64,000 nucleotides of DNA, from assembly GCF_002797435.1 (NCBI RefSeq), contig NZ_PGEN01000001.1, positions 3,594,501 to 3,658,500 on the forward strand, read 5' to 3'. This DNA comes from Sphingomonas koreensis (GTDB taxonomy: Bacteria > Pseudomonadota > Alphaproteobacteria > Sphingomonadales > Sphingomonadaceae). The notes under the pieces are model-generated. The model was not told the origin of the DNA, made no database searches, and saw only the letters and a list, made by a program, of their open reading frames with translations. Positions within the stretch are counted from its first letter, which is position 1. The number at the start of each line of letters is the position of its first letter. This document shows positions 18,101 through 26,225 of the stretch, piece after piece. A program made the translations under genes and the position numbers.

Positions 18101-19672
18101 TCAGTGGCGTCCGGCAACCGCGATCGAAAGCGCAAACGCACCCGTTGCGGCATCGTGATCGAGCCGGGATCGGAGCTGGCGCACAAGCCCGGCGATCACG
18201 CGTCCGTAACGATTGTCGTAAAGATCGTGAAACCCGGGCGTGTCCGACAGCGCGGGCGAGGTGATCTGCAGGATCGCCTGACCCGCATCCTCCGGGCCTG
18301 CCTTCATGGCGATATGGATCTGGGCTTCGGGGCTAACATTCATCGCCAGCTCGGCGATTTCGGTGATCAGGAAGGCGATGGCCACCGCATTGTCCTGTGA
18401 CACCAGCCAGGGATCGACGTCGAGCACGATTCCGATCCGCGAGTCCTCGGGCGCCGTTGCGCGCAGGTTGGACGCCAGTTCGCCGATCACCGGACGGATT
18501 TCGATGCCAAGCGTTTCCTCGAACCCGGCATAGTGGTGGCGATGAACCACCGCCAATGCGTCGACGCGGCGCTGGATCGAGGCATAGGCGCCCAGCGCCT
18601 CGCCTGACTTCGCGCCGCGGGCGTGGAAGTTGATCAGGCTGGCGATGACCTGGAGATTGTTCTTGACGCGGTGATGCACCTCGCGCGTCAGCTTCGTCTG
18701 TCGCGTCAGTGCCTCGGCAAGGTCGAGTTCGTGGGCCTGGACGGTGCGGCTGAGGCCCCGGAAGGTCTCGCCCAACTCGCGGATTTCCTGCGCGGGAATG
18801 TCGCTGCCTGCTTCCGGGTCGATCAGTTCGCCCGGCTGATAGGCGCTGACGGTGCGGCGCAGGCGGCGCAACGGGCGGATGAGCAGGCGATCGACGACAA
18901 ACCATGCGATCCCGGCGGCCAGCAGCCACATCAGGAAGGGAGACAGTGCTGCGATCACCATCGATGAGGTGATCGGTGCGCTGCCCACGCTCATCTCGAG
19001 CGACAGGCCCTGCACGCCCAGATCGACCCGCTGCACCTCGCGCCGGTCGAGCGGGCCGCTCGCTGCAAGGCGGCGCAGCGCCAGCGCGGTCTCGCCGCTC
19101 GCCAGCGTGATGCCATAGTCGCGCGTCATCCCGCTCGGCTCGGCCGATGCGGCAAGGAACTGCGTGGGGAAGAAGGCGCGGGCGATATAGCCGGTCGCTC
19201 CGGTCACTTCGACCTGCGCCCCCGAATCGGGGAGCAGGTGCACCGCGGTGCCGCCACGGGCGAGCGTCTGGTTGCCGGCGGTGGGGATCGGCACGCCGCA
19301 CAGCAGCCGCTTGTCGGCATCGAGAAGCGCATAGCGCACGCCGTTCATCGCCTGCGGTTCGAACACCCCGGCAAGCCGCCCGCAATTCGGCGGCGCGCCC
19401 TCGATCGCAGGGAGCGCGGTGCGGAGTTCGCGGAGTTCCCAGGCGATTTCGCTCCGAAGGGCGCGTGCCGCCTCGGCGCTGGCGAGGCGCAGGCGGCCGC
19501 GGACTTCCTGGTCGGCGAGCCGGGTGGTCTGCAGCGATGCAAAGAAGGCGATCAGCGCGAGCGGAAGCAGGCCTGCGCTGAGGATCAGGAATACTTTCGC
19601 GCCGGTCGGCATCCGCGCAATGGCAGCAAGGGGGCGGCCGCGCGCGCGGTGTGTCAGCTCGTCCCCGTCCAT
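18101..19672 (-). CDS. HisKA_2-type membrane sensor, PhyP-like, with degenerate ATPase domain
   Basis: This 523-aa protein has a membrane helix near residues 28-48, a periplasmic sensor region of about 190 residues, a second helix near 245-265, a HAMP-like linker (LIRPLRRLRRTVSAYQ), and a HisKA_2 phosphoacceptor helix (EVHHRVKNNLQVIASL) with His near 332. The ATPase domain is atypical. The N-box reads ITEIAELAMNV, where family members have Asn-Ala-x-Lys, and the DNGxG-type box is not visible. In Sphingomonas, the sensor PhyP acts as a negative regulator (likely phosphatase) of PhyR, and this gene follows nepR by 12 bp, so I infer the same role. A true kinase with divergent motifs cannot be excluded. 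Confidence 0.8.
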   Translation of the reverse strand: MDGDELTHRARGRPLAAIARMPTGAKVFLILSAGLLPLALIAFFASLQTTRLADQEVRGRLRLASAEAARALRSEIAWELRELRTALPAIEGAPPNCGRLAGVFEPQAMNGVRYALLDADKRLLCGVPIPTAGNQTLARGGTAVHLLPDSGAQVEVTGATGYIARAFFPTQFLAASAEPSGMTRDYGITLASGETALALRRLAASGPLDRREVQRVDLGVQGLSLEMSVGSAPITSSMVIAALSPFLMWLLAAGIAWFVVDRLLIRPLRRLRRTVSAYQPGELIDPEAGSDIPAQEIRELGETFRGLSRTVQAHELDLAEALTRQTKLTREVHHRVKNNLQVIASLINFHARGAKSGEALGAYASIQRRVDALAVVHRHHYAGFEETLGIEIRPVIGELASNLRATAPEDSRIGIVLDVDPWLVSQDNAVAIAFLITEIAELAMNVSPEAQIHIAMKAGPEDAGQAILQITSPALSDTPGFHDLYDNRYGRVIAGLVRQLRSRLDHDAATGAFALSIAVAGRH

Positions 19673-19684
19673 GGGTCCATGCGT

Positions 19685-19852
19685 TTAGTCGAGCTTGCTG
19701 AGAAGATCGAGCAGATCATCGGGGACCCGTTCGTCGGCGGCGTCCTGATAGACGCGGCGAAGCGCTTCGCCGATAGTTCGGTCCTTGCGTGTGGCCAACC
19801 CGCCGCCAGTCCGCCCAAGCGGCTCGTTTTTCTTCTGATCGGCCGAACGCAC
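19685..19852 (-). CDS. nepR: NepR family anti-sigma factor
   Basis: NepR binds the sigma factor EcfG and is removed by phosphorylated PhyR in the general stress response. The 55-aa product ends in the family core: TIGEALRRVYQDAADERVPD then DLLDLLSKLD. An ATG at 19936 is in frame, but the GTG at 19852 is preferred because a strong GAGGGG ribosome site sits six bases before it and the extra N-terminal residues do not look like NepR. A putative EcfG-type promoter lies upstream at 19953-19978. It is divergent from phyR and 12 bp ahead of the PhyP-like sensor gene. Confidence 0.85.
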   Translation of the reverse strand: MRSADQKKNEPLGRTGGGLATRKDRTIGEALRRVYQDAADERVPDDLLDLLSKLD

Positions 19853-19952
19853 TTCGTCCCCCTCAAAGCCCTTGGGAAATGGGCGGATGCACAAAAACCC
19901 CGCCGGCCGCAAGCCGCCGGGTACATACAAGTACATATGTATGCGCCCCGTG

Positions 19953-19978
19953 AAACCATTTTAGGGCTCGTTGGTTCC
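19953..19978 (-). promoter_or_regulatory. Putative EcfG-dependent promoter of nepR
   Basis: On the minus strand GGAAC is followed by 17 bases and then GTTT, matching the known EcfG consensus GGAAC-N16/17-GTT. It lies about 100 bp upstream of the nepR GTG. This would give the autoregulation seen in other PhyR-NepR-EcfG loci. Confidence 0.65.
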
Positions 19979-20091
19979 ATAGGGCTGATGCGAAATCCGG
20001 GGAGGGGCATTCTTCGGGCGACGCAGCATGACTTGCATTGCGAAATCGCCGCCAGCACAAGGGCGGCGATCCGAAGGAGAATAACAACATC

Positions 20092-20892
20092 ATGTCGCTT
20101 GGACAGCAGCTCGCGCCCCACCTTCCGTTTCTGCGCCGTTACGGTCGTGCTCTCACCGGGAGCCAGATGGAAGGCGATCGCTATGTCCGCGCCACGCTCG
20201 AGGCGATCGTCGCCGCGCCGGACGAATTCCCGCGGGAGGTCGATCCGCGCCTTGGTCTGTACCGCACCTTCCAGGCGATCTGGGGATCGACGCATCTCGA
20301 CGACCGGGTCGAGGAAAGCGATCCGCTGGACGACAATGAGGCGATCGCGCGCGCCCGCCTTGCCCGGCTCGCGCCGCGCTCGCGCCAGGCGCTGCTGCTG
20401 ACGGCGATGGAAGGTTTCACCAGCGAAGACACTGCCTATTTGCTCGAGGAAACGACGGAAGCGGTCGAGAACCTGGTTGCGGAGGCGTTGGCCGAGATCG
20501 ACAGCCAGACCCGCGCGCGCGTGCTGATCATCGAGGACGAACCGCTGATCGCGATGGATCTGGAAACGATCGTCCGCGACCAGGGGCATGAGGTGACCGG
20601 CGTCGCCGTGACGCGCGACGAAGCGGTCGCGCTGGCGATGGACGACCGGCCGGGCCTGGTGCTCGCGGACATCCAGCTTGCCGACGACAGTTCGGGCATC
20701 GACGCGGTGAAGGACATCCTGGCCCAGTTCAATGTGCCGGTGATCTTCATTACGGCCTTCCCCGAGCGCCTGCTGACTGGCGAGCGGCCCGAGCCGACCT
20801 TCCTGATCACCAAGCCTTTCCAGCGTTCGACCGTGAAGGCGGCGATCAGCCAGGCGCTGTTCTTCGACCAGTCGACAGTACCGGCGGCCTGA
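20092..20892 (+). CDS. phyR: Anti-anti-sigma response regulator PhyR
   Basis: PhyR is the master switch of the alphaproteobacterial general stress response: when phosphorylated, its sigma-like domain captures NepR and frees EcfG. The 266-aa product has the ECF-sigma-like domain at about 1-135 (MSLGQQLAPHLPFLRRYGRA at the start) and a receiver domain at about 140-260. Receiver residues are visible: acidic pair in IEDEPL, phospho-Asp in LADIQL near residue 192, Thr in FITAFPE and Lys in ITKPF. The start has an AAGGAG ribosome site. Divergent from nepR. Confidence 0.95.
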   Translation: MSLGQQLAPHLPFLRRYGRALTGSQMEGDRYVRATLEAIVAAPDEFPREVDPRLGLYRTFQAIWGSTHLDDRVEESDPLDDNEAIARARLARLAPRSRQALLLTAMEGFTSEDTAYLLEETTEAVENLVAEALAEIDSQTRARVLIIEDEPLIAMDLETIVRDQGHEVTGVAVTRDEAVALAMDDRPGLVLADIQLADDSSGIDAVKDILAQFNVPVIFITAFPERLLTGERPEPTFLITKPFQRSTVKAAISQALFFDQSTVPAA

Positions 20893-20921
20893 AGGAAGCG
20901 TTCGCGGGTTCCATTTCTTAC

Positions 20922-20946
20922 GGAGCCAAAACGGTCCTCAAGTGTT
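20922..20946 (+). promoter_or_regulatory. Possible EcfG-type promoter ahead of the small membrane gene and ecfG
   Basis: GGAGC, then 17 bases, then GTT: one mismatch to GGAAC-N17-GTT. It ends nine bases before the small membrane gene, which would leave a very short leader. If real, it would give EcfG autoregulation. Confidence 0.35.
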
Positions 20947-20954
20947 GATGCTGC

Positions 20955-21101
20955 ATGGTTGATCCCAACGAACCCATGCACATCGACACCGAGCGTGCAC
21001 GTGCCGGCGCGACGCCGCATATGACCCGCTATATCCTGGCGGTTTCGCTGGTGCTGATCATCGCGATCTACGCCGTTTACCTGCTATACAGTGCGGGTTG
21101 A
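20955..21101 (+). CDS. 48-aa single-pass membrane protein between phyR and ecfG
   Basis: The reading frame encodes 48 residues: a polar, acidic N-terminus starting MVDPNEPMHIDTE, a short basic stretch, then one hydrophobic helix (YILAVSLVLIIAIYAVYLLY, about residues 26-45) and a two- to three-residue tail. This fits a cytoplasmic N-terminus with one C-terminal membrane anchor. It sits between phyR and ecfG, on the same strand, just after a possible EcfG promoter. No family was recognised. Confidence 0.6.
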   Translation: MVDPNEPMHIDTERARAGATPHMTRYILAVSLVLIIAIYAVYLLYSAG

Positions 21102-21171
21102 GGGGCGAGTGCGACCAGCGTATCTAACTGAAGCCAATCCGCATTTGGCGGGCGAGAACGAACGGACCCGA

Positions 21172-21804
21172 ATGACCGATTCCAATCAGGAAGGCGAGGA
21201 CGATGCGCCGCCGGCCGAGCATGTTTCGCTGTCCGATCCGGAGTTCAAGAAACAGCTTGCTCTGGTAATCCCGCATCTGCGCGCATTCGGGCGGTCGCTC
21301 TCGGGCAGCCGCGACGTCGCCGACGATCTGGTCCAGGAAACCCTGCTCAAGGCGTGGGCGGCGCGCAAGCGGTTCCAGGCCGGAACCAACATGCGCGCCT
21401 GGACCTTCATCATCCTGCGCAACCTGTATCTGAGCCAGATGCGCCGCGCGCGTTTCCGCGGGGAATGGGACGATCTGGTCGCCGACCGGCTGCTCGCCGC
21501 GCCTGCGGCGCAGGACAAGCATGTCGATCTGGCCGATATGCAGCGCGCCTTGCTGCATCTGCCCCAGCCCCAGCGCGAGGCGCTGATCCTGGTGGGGGCG
21601 GGCGGCTTTGCCTATGAAGAGGCGGCCGAAATCTGCGGTGTCGCGGTCGGCACGATCAAGAGCCGCGTGGCCCGCGGCCGTGTCGCGCTCGAAACGCTGA
21701 TGACCGATGGGAGTCTGCCGTCCCGCCGCGACAGCGAGAGCGATGGGCGCACCGCACTCGACACGATCATGGATGAGGTGGATCAGCTGAGCCGCGATCG
21801 CTGA
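21172..21804 (+). CDS. ecfG: General stress response ECF sigma factor EcfG
   Basis: A 210-aa ECF sigma factor (ECF15 type by context). Region 2 covers about residues 35-100 with DVADDLVQETLLKAWAARKR and NMRAWTFIILRNLYLSQMRR; region 4 covers about 120-180 with LPQPQREALILVGAGGFAYE and the recognition helix VAVGTIKSRVARGR. The N-terminal EHVSLSDPEFKKQLALVIPH also fits EcfG proteins. The ATG at 21172 is chosen because the upstream in-frame GTG overlaps the end of the small membrane gene. It should be inhibited by NepR and drive the GGAAC-N17-GTT promoters. Confidence 0.9.
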   Translation: MTDSNQEGEDDAPPAEHVSLSDPEFKKQLALVIPHLRAFGRSLSGSRDVADDLVQETLLKAWAARKRFQAGTNMRAWTFIILRNLYLSQMRRARFRGEWDDLVADRLLAAPAAQDKHVDLADMQRALLHLPQPQREALILVGAGGFAYEEAAEICGVAVGTIKSRVARGRVALETLMTDGSLPSRRDSESDGRTALDTIMDEVDQLSRDR

Positions 21805-21884
21805 TCGGCCTGCCGCGGGTGTTCTGGCGTCGGCTACCAGTCAAGCTCCGGCTCGCCAGGTCTGCTCCTGGGTCCGCCCGCAGA

Positions 21885-22133
21885 TCAGCCTTTGTCGTTG
21901 TCGGCGTTGTACACGCCATTCATCCGGCGCAGCAATAGGGCCATGTCCTCGGGCAGCTCGATATCGCGCAGATAGGAGTCACGCAGCACGACGCCGATCG
22001 CATCGTGCGGGCGAGGCAACTCGACGCGATAGCCATTCGGATGCTGCGGATTGCCCTCGGAGGTGGCGTGACGAACCATGAATATTGAAACGACCGATCG
22101 ACGGTTTTGTTGCTTGACATCATACGCATTCAT
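21885..22133 (-). CDS. Small protein of unknown function
   Basis: An 82-aa polar product with no signal peptide or membrane helix. It contains RVELPRPHDAIGVVLRDSYL and DMALLLRRMNGVYN. The 5' end lies 17 bp from the divergent glnE start, so the two share a promoter region. No family was recognised. Codon usage is consistent with a real gene in its central part, but confirmation is lacking. Confidence 0.5.
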   Translation of the reverse strand: MNAYDVKQQNRRSVVSIFMVRHATSEGNPQHPNGYRVELPRPHDAIGVVLRDSYLRDIELPEDMALLLRRMNGVYNADNDKG

Positions 22134-22150
22134 CGCCTGACCGGTTTGCG

Positions 22151-24847
22151 ATGGACGGAATGAATGGCGATGCGGGCGCGTTGCGCGGCGCGATCGAGCG
22201 GGCGCGGCTCTGGTCGCCCTTTCTGGCGCACCTGATCGAGCGCGAGACGGATCTCCTCGCGCGGTTGCCGCTGGTGATGGCCGACCCGCTTGCGCAGGTG
22301 CGGATCGACGATCCGGGGATGCCGGTGGGCAAGCGGTTGCGGATCGAACGGCGGCGGCTGGCGCTGAGCGTGGCGCTGGGCGATCTCGCCGGGCTGCTGG
22401 ATTTCCGCTCCGCGACGCAGGCGCTGTCGGATTTTGCGGACTATGCGCTGGACGCGGCGATCGCTGCCGCGGTGGCCGAACGCATGCCGGGCGCCGCGCC
22501 CGACGGCTTCGCGGCGATCGCGCTGGGCAAGCAGGGCAGCCGTGAACTCAATTATTCGTCGGACATCGACCCGATCCTGATCTTCGATCCCGAAACCTTC
22601 CCGCATCGCGAGCGCGAAGATGCCGGGGAGGCGGCAGTGCGCGTGGGACGGCGTGTCGTGGAATTGCTGCAGGCGCGTGACGCCGATGGCTATGTGCTGC
22701 GCATCGATCTGCGGCTGCGCCCCTCGCCAGAGGTGACGCCGATCGTCCTGCCCGCCGAGGCGGCGATCAGCTATTATGAATCGCAGGCACTGCCCTGGGA
22801 GCGCGCGGCTTTCATCCGATCGCGCGCCGCGGCCGGCGACATTGCGCTCGGTCGTCAGTTCCTCGAGACGATCCGGCCCTTCGTCTGGCGCCGTGCGCTC
22901 GACTACGGCACGATTCGCGAAATCCGCGGCATCTCGCGCCGTATTCGCGATCATCACGCGCAGGGCCAGGCCTTCGGGCCCGGCTACGACCTAAAGCGCG
23001 GGCGCGGCGGGATTCGCGAGATCGAGTTCTTCGCCCAGATCCACCAGCTGATCCATGGCGGGCGCGATCCCGCGCTGCGTGCCCCCGCGACGCTCGACGC
23101 GCTGGCTGCGCTTGCAGAGGCAGGGCGGATCGACGCGGCTGATGCAGCGAAGCTCGCCGAGGCCTATGTCCTGCTGCGCACGATCGAGCATCGCGTGCAG
23201 ATGATCGACGACCGCCAGACCCACCAGCTGCCCGAGGGCGAAGGGCTCGACCGCGTCGCGCGGCTGCATGGGCTGGCCGACGGCGCGGCGCTGCTCGACC
23301 TGATCCGCCCGCATGTCGAATTTGTCGGACGCGTCTACGATTCGCTCGACGACACGCCGGACGGCGAGCCGCGGGTGGCGGTGAACGACACCGGCATCGA
23401 GCAGGCGTGCGCCGCGGCGGGGTTCGCGGATACGGAAGCGGCGGCACGGCTGGTGGCGGGGTGGCGCGATGCGCGCTATCCGGCGCTGCGCAGTGCCCCC
23501 GCGCGCGCGGCGCTGGAGACTGTGTTGCCGCGGCTGATCGCCGCGATCGGATCGGCGCCCGATCCCGATCAGGCGCTGGCGCGGCTGGATACGATCCTGT
23601 CGCGGCTGCCGAGCGCGCTCAACCTGTTCAACCTGCTCGAGGCAAGCCCGCGGCTGACCGAACTGCTCAGCACGATCCTGAGCCATGCGCCAACGCTGGC
23701 CGAGGCGCTGGCGCGGCGGGTGGAGCTGATCGACGGGCTGATCGACGCGACCGCGCTCGCGCCCGTGGGCGATGTCGCCGCGCTTGCCGCCGAACTGGGT
23801 GCGGGCGAGGCTGGGGACGATTATCAGCGCCTGCTCGATCGCGTGCGGCGGCTGGTGGGCGAGAAGCGCTTTGCGCTGGGATCGCAGATCGTCGCCGGGG
23901 CAAGCGATCCGCTCGACGTTTCGGCAGGCTATGCGCGCGTGGCGGAGGCCGCGCTCCAGGTGCTGACGCAGGCGGCGATCGATGAGTTCGCGGTGCGCCA
24001 CGGCCGCGTGCCGGAGAGCGAGCTGGTGGTGCTGGCGCTCGGCCGGTTCGGAGGCGGGGCGCTCACCCATGCCTCGGACCTCGACCTCATCTTCCTGTTC
24101 ACCGGCGACCATCTGGCCGAATCCGATGGCGAGAAGCCGCTCGGCGCGGTGACCTACTACAATCGGCTGGCGCAGCGGGCGATCGCCGCGCTCTCGGTCG
24201 CGACGGCGGCGGGCGCGCTCTACGAAGTGGATACGCGGCTGCGGCCTTCGGGCGGACAGGGGCCGCTGGTCGTCTCGCTCGACGGCTTCGCCAAATATCA
24301 GCGCGAGGACGCCTGGACCTGGGAGCATATGGCGCTGACCCGTGCGCGGCCGGTGTTCGGATCGGCGGCGGCGCGCGCGCAGGTACAGGCGGTGATCGAC
24401 GCGGTGCTGCATGGCGACCGGCCGGAACGCGACGTCGTGGCCGAGGCGCGCAAGATGCGGGCCGACATGGCGGCGCACAAGCCGCCGGCGGGGCCGCTCG
24501 ACGCCAAGCTGTTGCCGGGAGGGCTGGTCGATCTGGAGTTTGCGGTCCATACGCAGCAACTGGTGCAGCGCGCCGGCTTCGATCCCGAGCTGCGACGGGC
24601 GATCGGGCTGCTTGCCGATGCGGAGCTGCTGCCTGCGGAACTGATCCCGGCGCTCGCATTTCTAACTCGCCTGCTGGTGACGCTTCGGCTGGTCGCACCC
24701 GATGCGCAGCCGCCCGCGCTGGCAACCCGTCCGGTGGTCGCCCATGCCGTCGGCGCGCGGGATTGGGAGGCAGTGCTTGCCGCGCTCGACCGGCACCGGC
24801 AGGAGGTGGCCCGGGCCTGGGCGGCCGTATCGGAGGAACACGAATGA
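22151..24847 (+). CDS. glnE: Bifunctional glutamine synthetase adenylyltransferase/deadenylase
   Basis: GlnE attaches AMP to, and removes it from, glutamine synthetase in response to PII. The 898-aa product has two nucleotidyltransferase domains: the N-terminal (deadenylylase) motif GSRELNYSSDID near residue 128 and the C-terminal (adenylylase) motif GGALTHASDLDLIFLF near 634, each with the catalytic Asp-x-Asp. A helical GlnD-UR-like linker lies between. It is slightly shorter than the 946-aa E. coli enzyme. Its stop overlaps the bcp start (ATGA). Confidence 0.95.
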   Translation: MDGMNGDAGALRGAIERARLWSPFLAHLIERETDLLARLPLVMADPLAQVRIDDPGMPVGKRLRIERRRLALSVALGDLAGLLDFRSATQALSDFADYALDAAIAAAVAERMPGAAPDGFAAIALGKQGSRELNYSSDIDPILIFDPETFPHREREDAGEAAVRVGRRVVELLQARDADGYVLRIDLRLRPSPEVTPIVLPAEAAISYYESQALPWERAAFIRSRAAAGDIALGRQFLETIRPFVWRRALDYGTIREIRGISRRIRDHHAQGQAFGPGYDLKRGRGGIREIEFFAQIHQLIHGGRDPALRAPATLDALAALAEAGRIDAADAAKLAEAYVLLRTIEHRVQMIDDRQTHQLPEGEGLDRVARLHGLADGAALLDLIRPHVEFVGRVYDSLDDTPDGEPRVAVNDTGIEQACAAAGFADTEAAARLVAGWRDARYPALRSAPARAALETVLPRLIAAIGSAPDPDQALARLDTILSRLPSALNLFNLLEASPRLTELLSTILSHAPTLAEALARRVELIDGLIDATALAPVGDVAALAAELGAGEAGDDYQRLLDRVRRLVGEKRFALGSQIVAGASDPLDVSAGYARVAEAALQVLTQAAIDEFAVRHGRVPESELVVLALGRFGGGALTHASDLDLIFLFTGDHLAESDGEKPLGAVTYYNRLAQRAIAALSVATAAGALYEVDTRLRPSGGQGPLVVSLDGFAKYQREDAWTWEHMALTRARPVFGSAAARAQVQAVIDAVLHGDRPERDVVAEARKMRADMAAHKPPAGPLDAKLLPGGLVDLEFAVHTQQLVQRAGFDPELRRAIGLLADAELLPAELIPALAFLTRLLVTLRLVAPDAQPPALATRPVVAHAVGARDWEAVLAALDRHRQEVARAWAAVSEEHE

Positions 24848-25317
24848 CGATCGAAATCGGAGACCGGATTCCGGCGGTGGAACTGCTCGACAGCGACGAC
24901 AAGCCGTTCATGCTCGATCGCTATGCGGGTGCGCCGCTGCTGCTCTATTTCTACCCCAAGGACGACACTGCGGGCTGCACGCGCGAGGCGCAGGAATTCA
25001 GCGCGGAGAAGGCCGCGTTCGACGCATTGGGGGTGCAGTTGCTCGGCGTGTCGCGCGACACCGCGGCGAAGCACCGCAAATTCGCCGCCAAGTACGACCT
25101 CACCGTCCCCTTGGCGACCGATCCCGACGGCACGGTGCTGGAGGCGTTCGGCAGCTGGGTCGAAAAGTCGCTCTATGGCCGCAAGTACATGGGGATCGAC
25201 CGCTCGACCTTTTTGTTCGACGCTGGCGGCCAGCTCGTTCAGGCGTGGCGCAAGGTGCGCGTTCCCGGTCATGTCGAGTCGGTGCTCGCGGCGGCGAAGG
25301 ATATGGCAGCGCGCTGA
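24844..25317 (+). CDS. bcp: Peroxiredoxin, BCP/PrxQ family, single cysteine
   Basis: The 157-aa thiol peroxidase has the peroxidatic cysteine in DDTAGCTREAQEF near residue 45. Many BCP proteins have a resolving Cys five residues later; here that position is not Cys and no other Cys is present, so this is a 1-Cys form needing an external thiol. The ATG overlaps the glnE stop, and the stop overlaps the next start, giving a tight three-gene unit. Confidence 0.93.
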   Translation: MTIEIGDRIPAVELLDSDDKPFMLDRYAGAPLLLYFYPKDDTAGCTREAQEFSAEKAAFDALGVQLLGVSRDTAAKHRKFAAKYDLTVPLATDPDGTVLEAFGSWVEKSLYGRKYMGIDRSTFLFDAGGQLVQAWRKVRVPGHVESVLAAAKDMAAR

Positions 25318-26111
25318 TGCAGACGGTGGCGCAGGCAGTCCGCACGGTCTTGCTGACGGCTGAGCCGAAGGCGAAGGTTGCGGCCGCGCGCAAGGCGGCG
25401 CGCGACTGGCGGCTGGGGCGTCTGGCACATGATTTCGATGTCGCGATGCCCGATCGCCCCGCCTGGCCGCCCGAGCCTGAACTGCTGCCGCCCAACCGCA
25501 TGCCCAAGCGCGGCCGCGGCGGATCGGAGCGTGGGCGGATCGCGCTGATCCACGCGCTCGCGCATATCGAGTTCGTCGCGATCGACCTGGCGTTCGACAT
25601 GGACGGGCGGTTCGGCGCGCAGTTTCCGCGCGGTTTCGTTGACGACTGGATGCAGGTGGGGGCGGACGAGGCGATGCACTTCGCGCTGCTCGACCGGCGG
25701 CTGCGGCAGCTGGGCAGCCGCTATGGGGCGATGCCCGCGCATGGCGGCTTGTGGGAAGCGGCCGAAGCGACCGCGCAGGATGCCGCGGGCAGGCTGGCGG
25801 TGGTGCCGATGGTTCTCGAGGCGCGCGGGCTCGACGTGACACCGGTGACTATCGAGCGCTTCGAGGTTGCAGGAGACGAAGCTACCGCGCGGATTCTGCG
25901 GCGGATTCTGAGCGACGAGGTGCGCCATGTCGCGGCCGGAACGCGCTGGTTCGAATCCTGCTGCGCAGACCGTCGAATCGCACCTCATGCGGAGTGGCGA
26001 TCGCTGCTCGAACGCTATTTCGGGGGCTCGGTTAAGCCGCCGTTCAACGACTCGGCGCGTGCGACAGCCGGTTTAACGCGCGATTACTACGCAGCGCTTG
26101 CCCCGGACTGA
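25317..26111 (+). CDS. DUF455 family ferritin-like protein
   Basis: The 264-aa product resembles DUF455, a ferritin-like di-iron family. Likely Glu/His ligands are spread over helices: HALAHIEFVAIDLAF near residue 80, DEAMHFALL near 118, and SDEVRHVAAGTRWFE near 199. MPKRGRGGSERGRIALIHAL precedes the first helix and is characteristic. A role in tRNA or small-molecule oxidation is sometimes suggested for relatives but is not shown. The start overlaps the bcp stop (TGATG). Confidence 0.8.
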   Translation: MQTVAQAVRTVLLTAEPKAKVAAARKAARDWRLGRLAHDFDVAMPDRPAWPPEPELLPPNRMPKRGRGGSERGRIALIHALAHIEFVAIDLAFDMDGRFGAQFPRGFVDDWMQVGADEAMHFALLDRRLRQLGSRYGAMPAHGGLWEAAEATAQDAAGRLAVVPMVLEARGLDVTPVTIERFEVAGDEATARILRRILSDEVRHVAAGTRWFESCCADRRIAPHAEWRSLLERYFGGSVKPPFNDSARATAGLTRDYYAALAPD

Positions 26112-26225
26112 ACGGCCCGTTCTAACGGCATCCGTCAGGTGCGGAGGGGCTGCTCCCGACAGGTTGTTGGTTTTAACGAAGGCGTGTGCCGCTGTTTGGC
26201 GCGTGTCTGTGGTTGCCGGGGACTC

